From Acidimicrobiaceae bacterium (GTDB taxonomy: Bacteria; Actinomycetota; Acidimicrobiia; Acidimicrobiales; RAAP-2), in the NCBI GenBank assembly GCA_027306585.1, contig DAHUZJ010000114.1:1-52717 (forward strand): a stretch of 52,717 nucleotides of DNA, in the 5' to 3' direction. The stretch's first letter is position 1; each line of letters begins with the position of its first letter. A model generated the notes under the pieces. The model did not search any database, was not told the origin of the DNA, and worked only from the letters and a program-made list of their open reading frames with translations. This document shows, piece after piece, positions 52,205 through 52,717 of this stretch. The position numbers and the translations under genes were made by a program.

Positions 52205-52372
52205 TCACGCAGCCTTCGGGACCTCGCGCTCTGGCGCTCCCGTGATGACGTGCGGCCGCTGCTCCTGACGCCGGCGCTCGGCAGCCTCGATCAGCACCGC
52301 CCAGGTGCCGGGCACCGTGGCGATCGCCAGGACCAGCACCATGATCGGAATGCTCACCAACACAAGTGCCAC
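52205..52372 (-). CDS. Small single-pass membrane protein
   Basis: About 55 residues: VLVSIPIMVLVLAIATVPGT is a membrane helix at the N-terminus, followed by a short polar tail (EAAERRRQEQRPHVITGA). It lies 7 bp upstream of the GH65 gene on the same strand, so the two probably share a transcript. GTG start with GGAG adjacent. The role is unknown. Confidence 0.55.
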   Translation of the reverse strand: MALVLVSIPIMVLVLAIATVPGTWAVLIEAAERRRQEQRPHVITGAPEREVPKAA

Positions 52373-52485
52373 CTCCGTCGGGCGGGAGCACCACCCGCCC
52401 ACACCCTTCCTTCCTCGTGCGTCTCGGGGTACACCTCGAGGGTGCCCCGTGGCGCGAGGCCGGGCCAGGGTCCAATGGCTGTTTG

Positions 52486-52543
52486 CCCGAGCCGAGCCCG
52501 AGCCCAGCCCGAGCCCGAGCCCGAGCCGAGCCCGAGCCCGCCC
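52486..52543. repeat. GAGCCC hexamer tandem repeat
   Basis: About nine near-copies of CCCGAG/GAGCCC with slippage variants. Probably unstable by replication slippage. Confidence 0.85.
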
Positions 52544-52557
52544 GAACCGAAGCGACG

Positions 52558-52633
52558 CAGCTCGAGGCGCCGCGCTCAGCTCGAGGCGCCGCGCGCAGCC
52601 TCGAGCTGCCGCGCTCAGCCTCGAGGCGAGGAC
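52558..52633. repeat. 19-20-bp tandem repeat
   Basis: Units beginning CAGCTCGAGGCGCCGCGCT repeat about 3.9 times with small changes (52558-52576, 52577-52595, 52596-52615, 52616 on). Each unit contains the palindrome CTCGAG, or a close variant. Confidence 0.8.
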
Positions 52634-52717
52634 CCGCGACGCCCGAGGAGGCGCTTCCAGCCGCCGCTCGCAGGCACCTCGGCACCGGGCTGACCACAGC
52701 GGCACCGCTCCGAGCGC

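Larger units (their letters stand above)
52373..52717. other. Terminal 345-bp stretch with low-complexity repeats, no gene assigned
   Basis: Open frames here are by-products of the repetitive GC-rich sequence. It contains a hexamer repeat and a 19-20-bp repeat listed separately. The window ends before any gene can be recognised. Confidence 0.5.

Noticed and set aside
52486-52633. Terminal repeats as a CRISPR array
   Set aside because: Units are short, contiguous and without unique spacers; they are simple tandem repeats.

Overview
The window is 52.7 kb of very GC-rich DNA with GTG/ATG starts, GGAGG-type ribosome binding sites and many 4-base gene overlaps. An F420-type (deazaflavin) oxidoreductase, a LigC-like ligase with a stand-alone LigD-type polymerase, a CtpE-like P-type ATPase, a DHA2 exporter and MMPL transport all point to an actinomycete (Actinomycetota). 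The exact lineage cannot be fixed from sequence alone; Acidimicrobiia or a related environmental group is plausible.

Layout. 1-5.6 kb: RNA helicase, deazaflavin reductase, a TetR gene with a clear palindromic operator and a coupled 38-codon leader ORF, two gene relics, and a MerR gene overlapping a peptide chain release factor 3 gene. 5.6-11.9 kb: envelope genes (polysaccharide deacetylase plus glycosyltransferase, L,D-transpeptidase), a small unknown gene and a 14-TM exporter. 11.9-13.1 kb: DUF488 and GNAT genes.

13.1-21.1 kb is the most interesting block. Five near-identical 14-bp palindromes (TACCC[C/A]NNGGGGTA) each run straight into a -10-like hexamer and each lie in front of a gene or operon: a rhodanese-persulfide dioxygenase fusion followed by a METTL7/TMT1-like methyltransferase; a CstB-like MBL-rhodanese-rhodanese protein followed by a class II aldolase; a CsoR/CstR repressor with DUF302; a single-domain rhodanese; and an MMPL transporter. 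The CsoR-family repressor keeps both sulfur-reactive cysteines but has Gly where copper-sensing CsoR has His, as in the persulfide sensor CstR. I read the block as a sulfane-sulfur sensing and detoxification regulon, enlarged with a possible thiol/sulfide methyltransferase and an RND-type exporter.

21.1-33.6 kb is an accessory region: YdeI-like protein, XRE/membrane pair divergent from a methionine aminopeptidase, orphan RHH antitoxin with a toxin stub, LytR_C protein, VOC protein, truncated IS3-like element, lipoprotein, unknown two-gene operon, two toxin-antitoxin pairs with seemingly leaderless promoters, a small secreted protein, a ClpX-zinc-finger/sigma-4 fusion and a broken tyrosine recombinase.

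33.6-52.7 kb: DNA repair and polyphosphate genes (5'-3' exonuclease, ATP-dependent ligase, LigD-type polymerase, PPK2), DUF427, VOC, flavodoxin, DUF4389 and CoA-binding genes, two P-type ATPases whose 3' ends overlap tail to tail (one CtpE-like, one P1B-5-like with a C-terminal hemerythrin domain), an orphan CHASE3-type histidine kinase with a coupled leader ORF, and a GH65 enzyme with a degenerate HAD domain. Short-period tandem repeats end the window.
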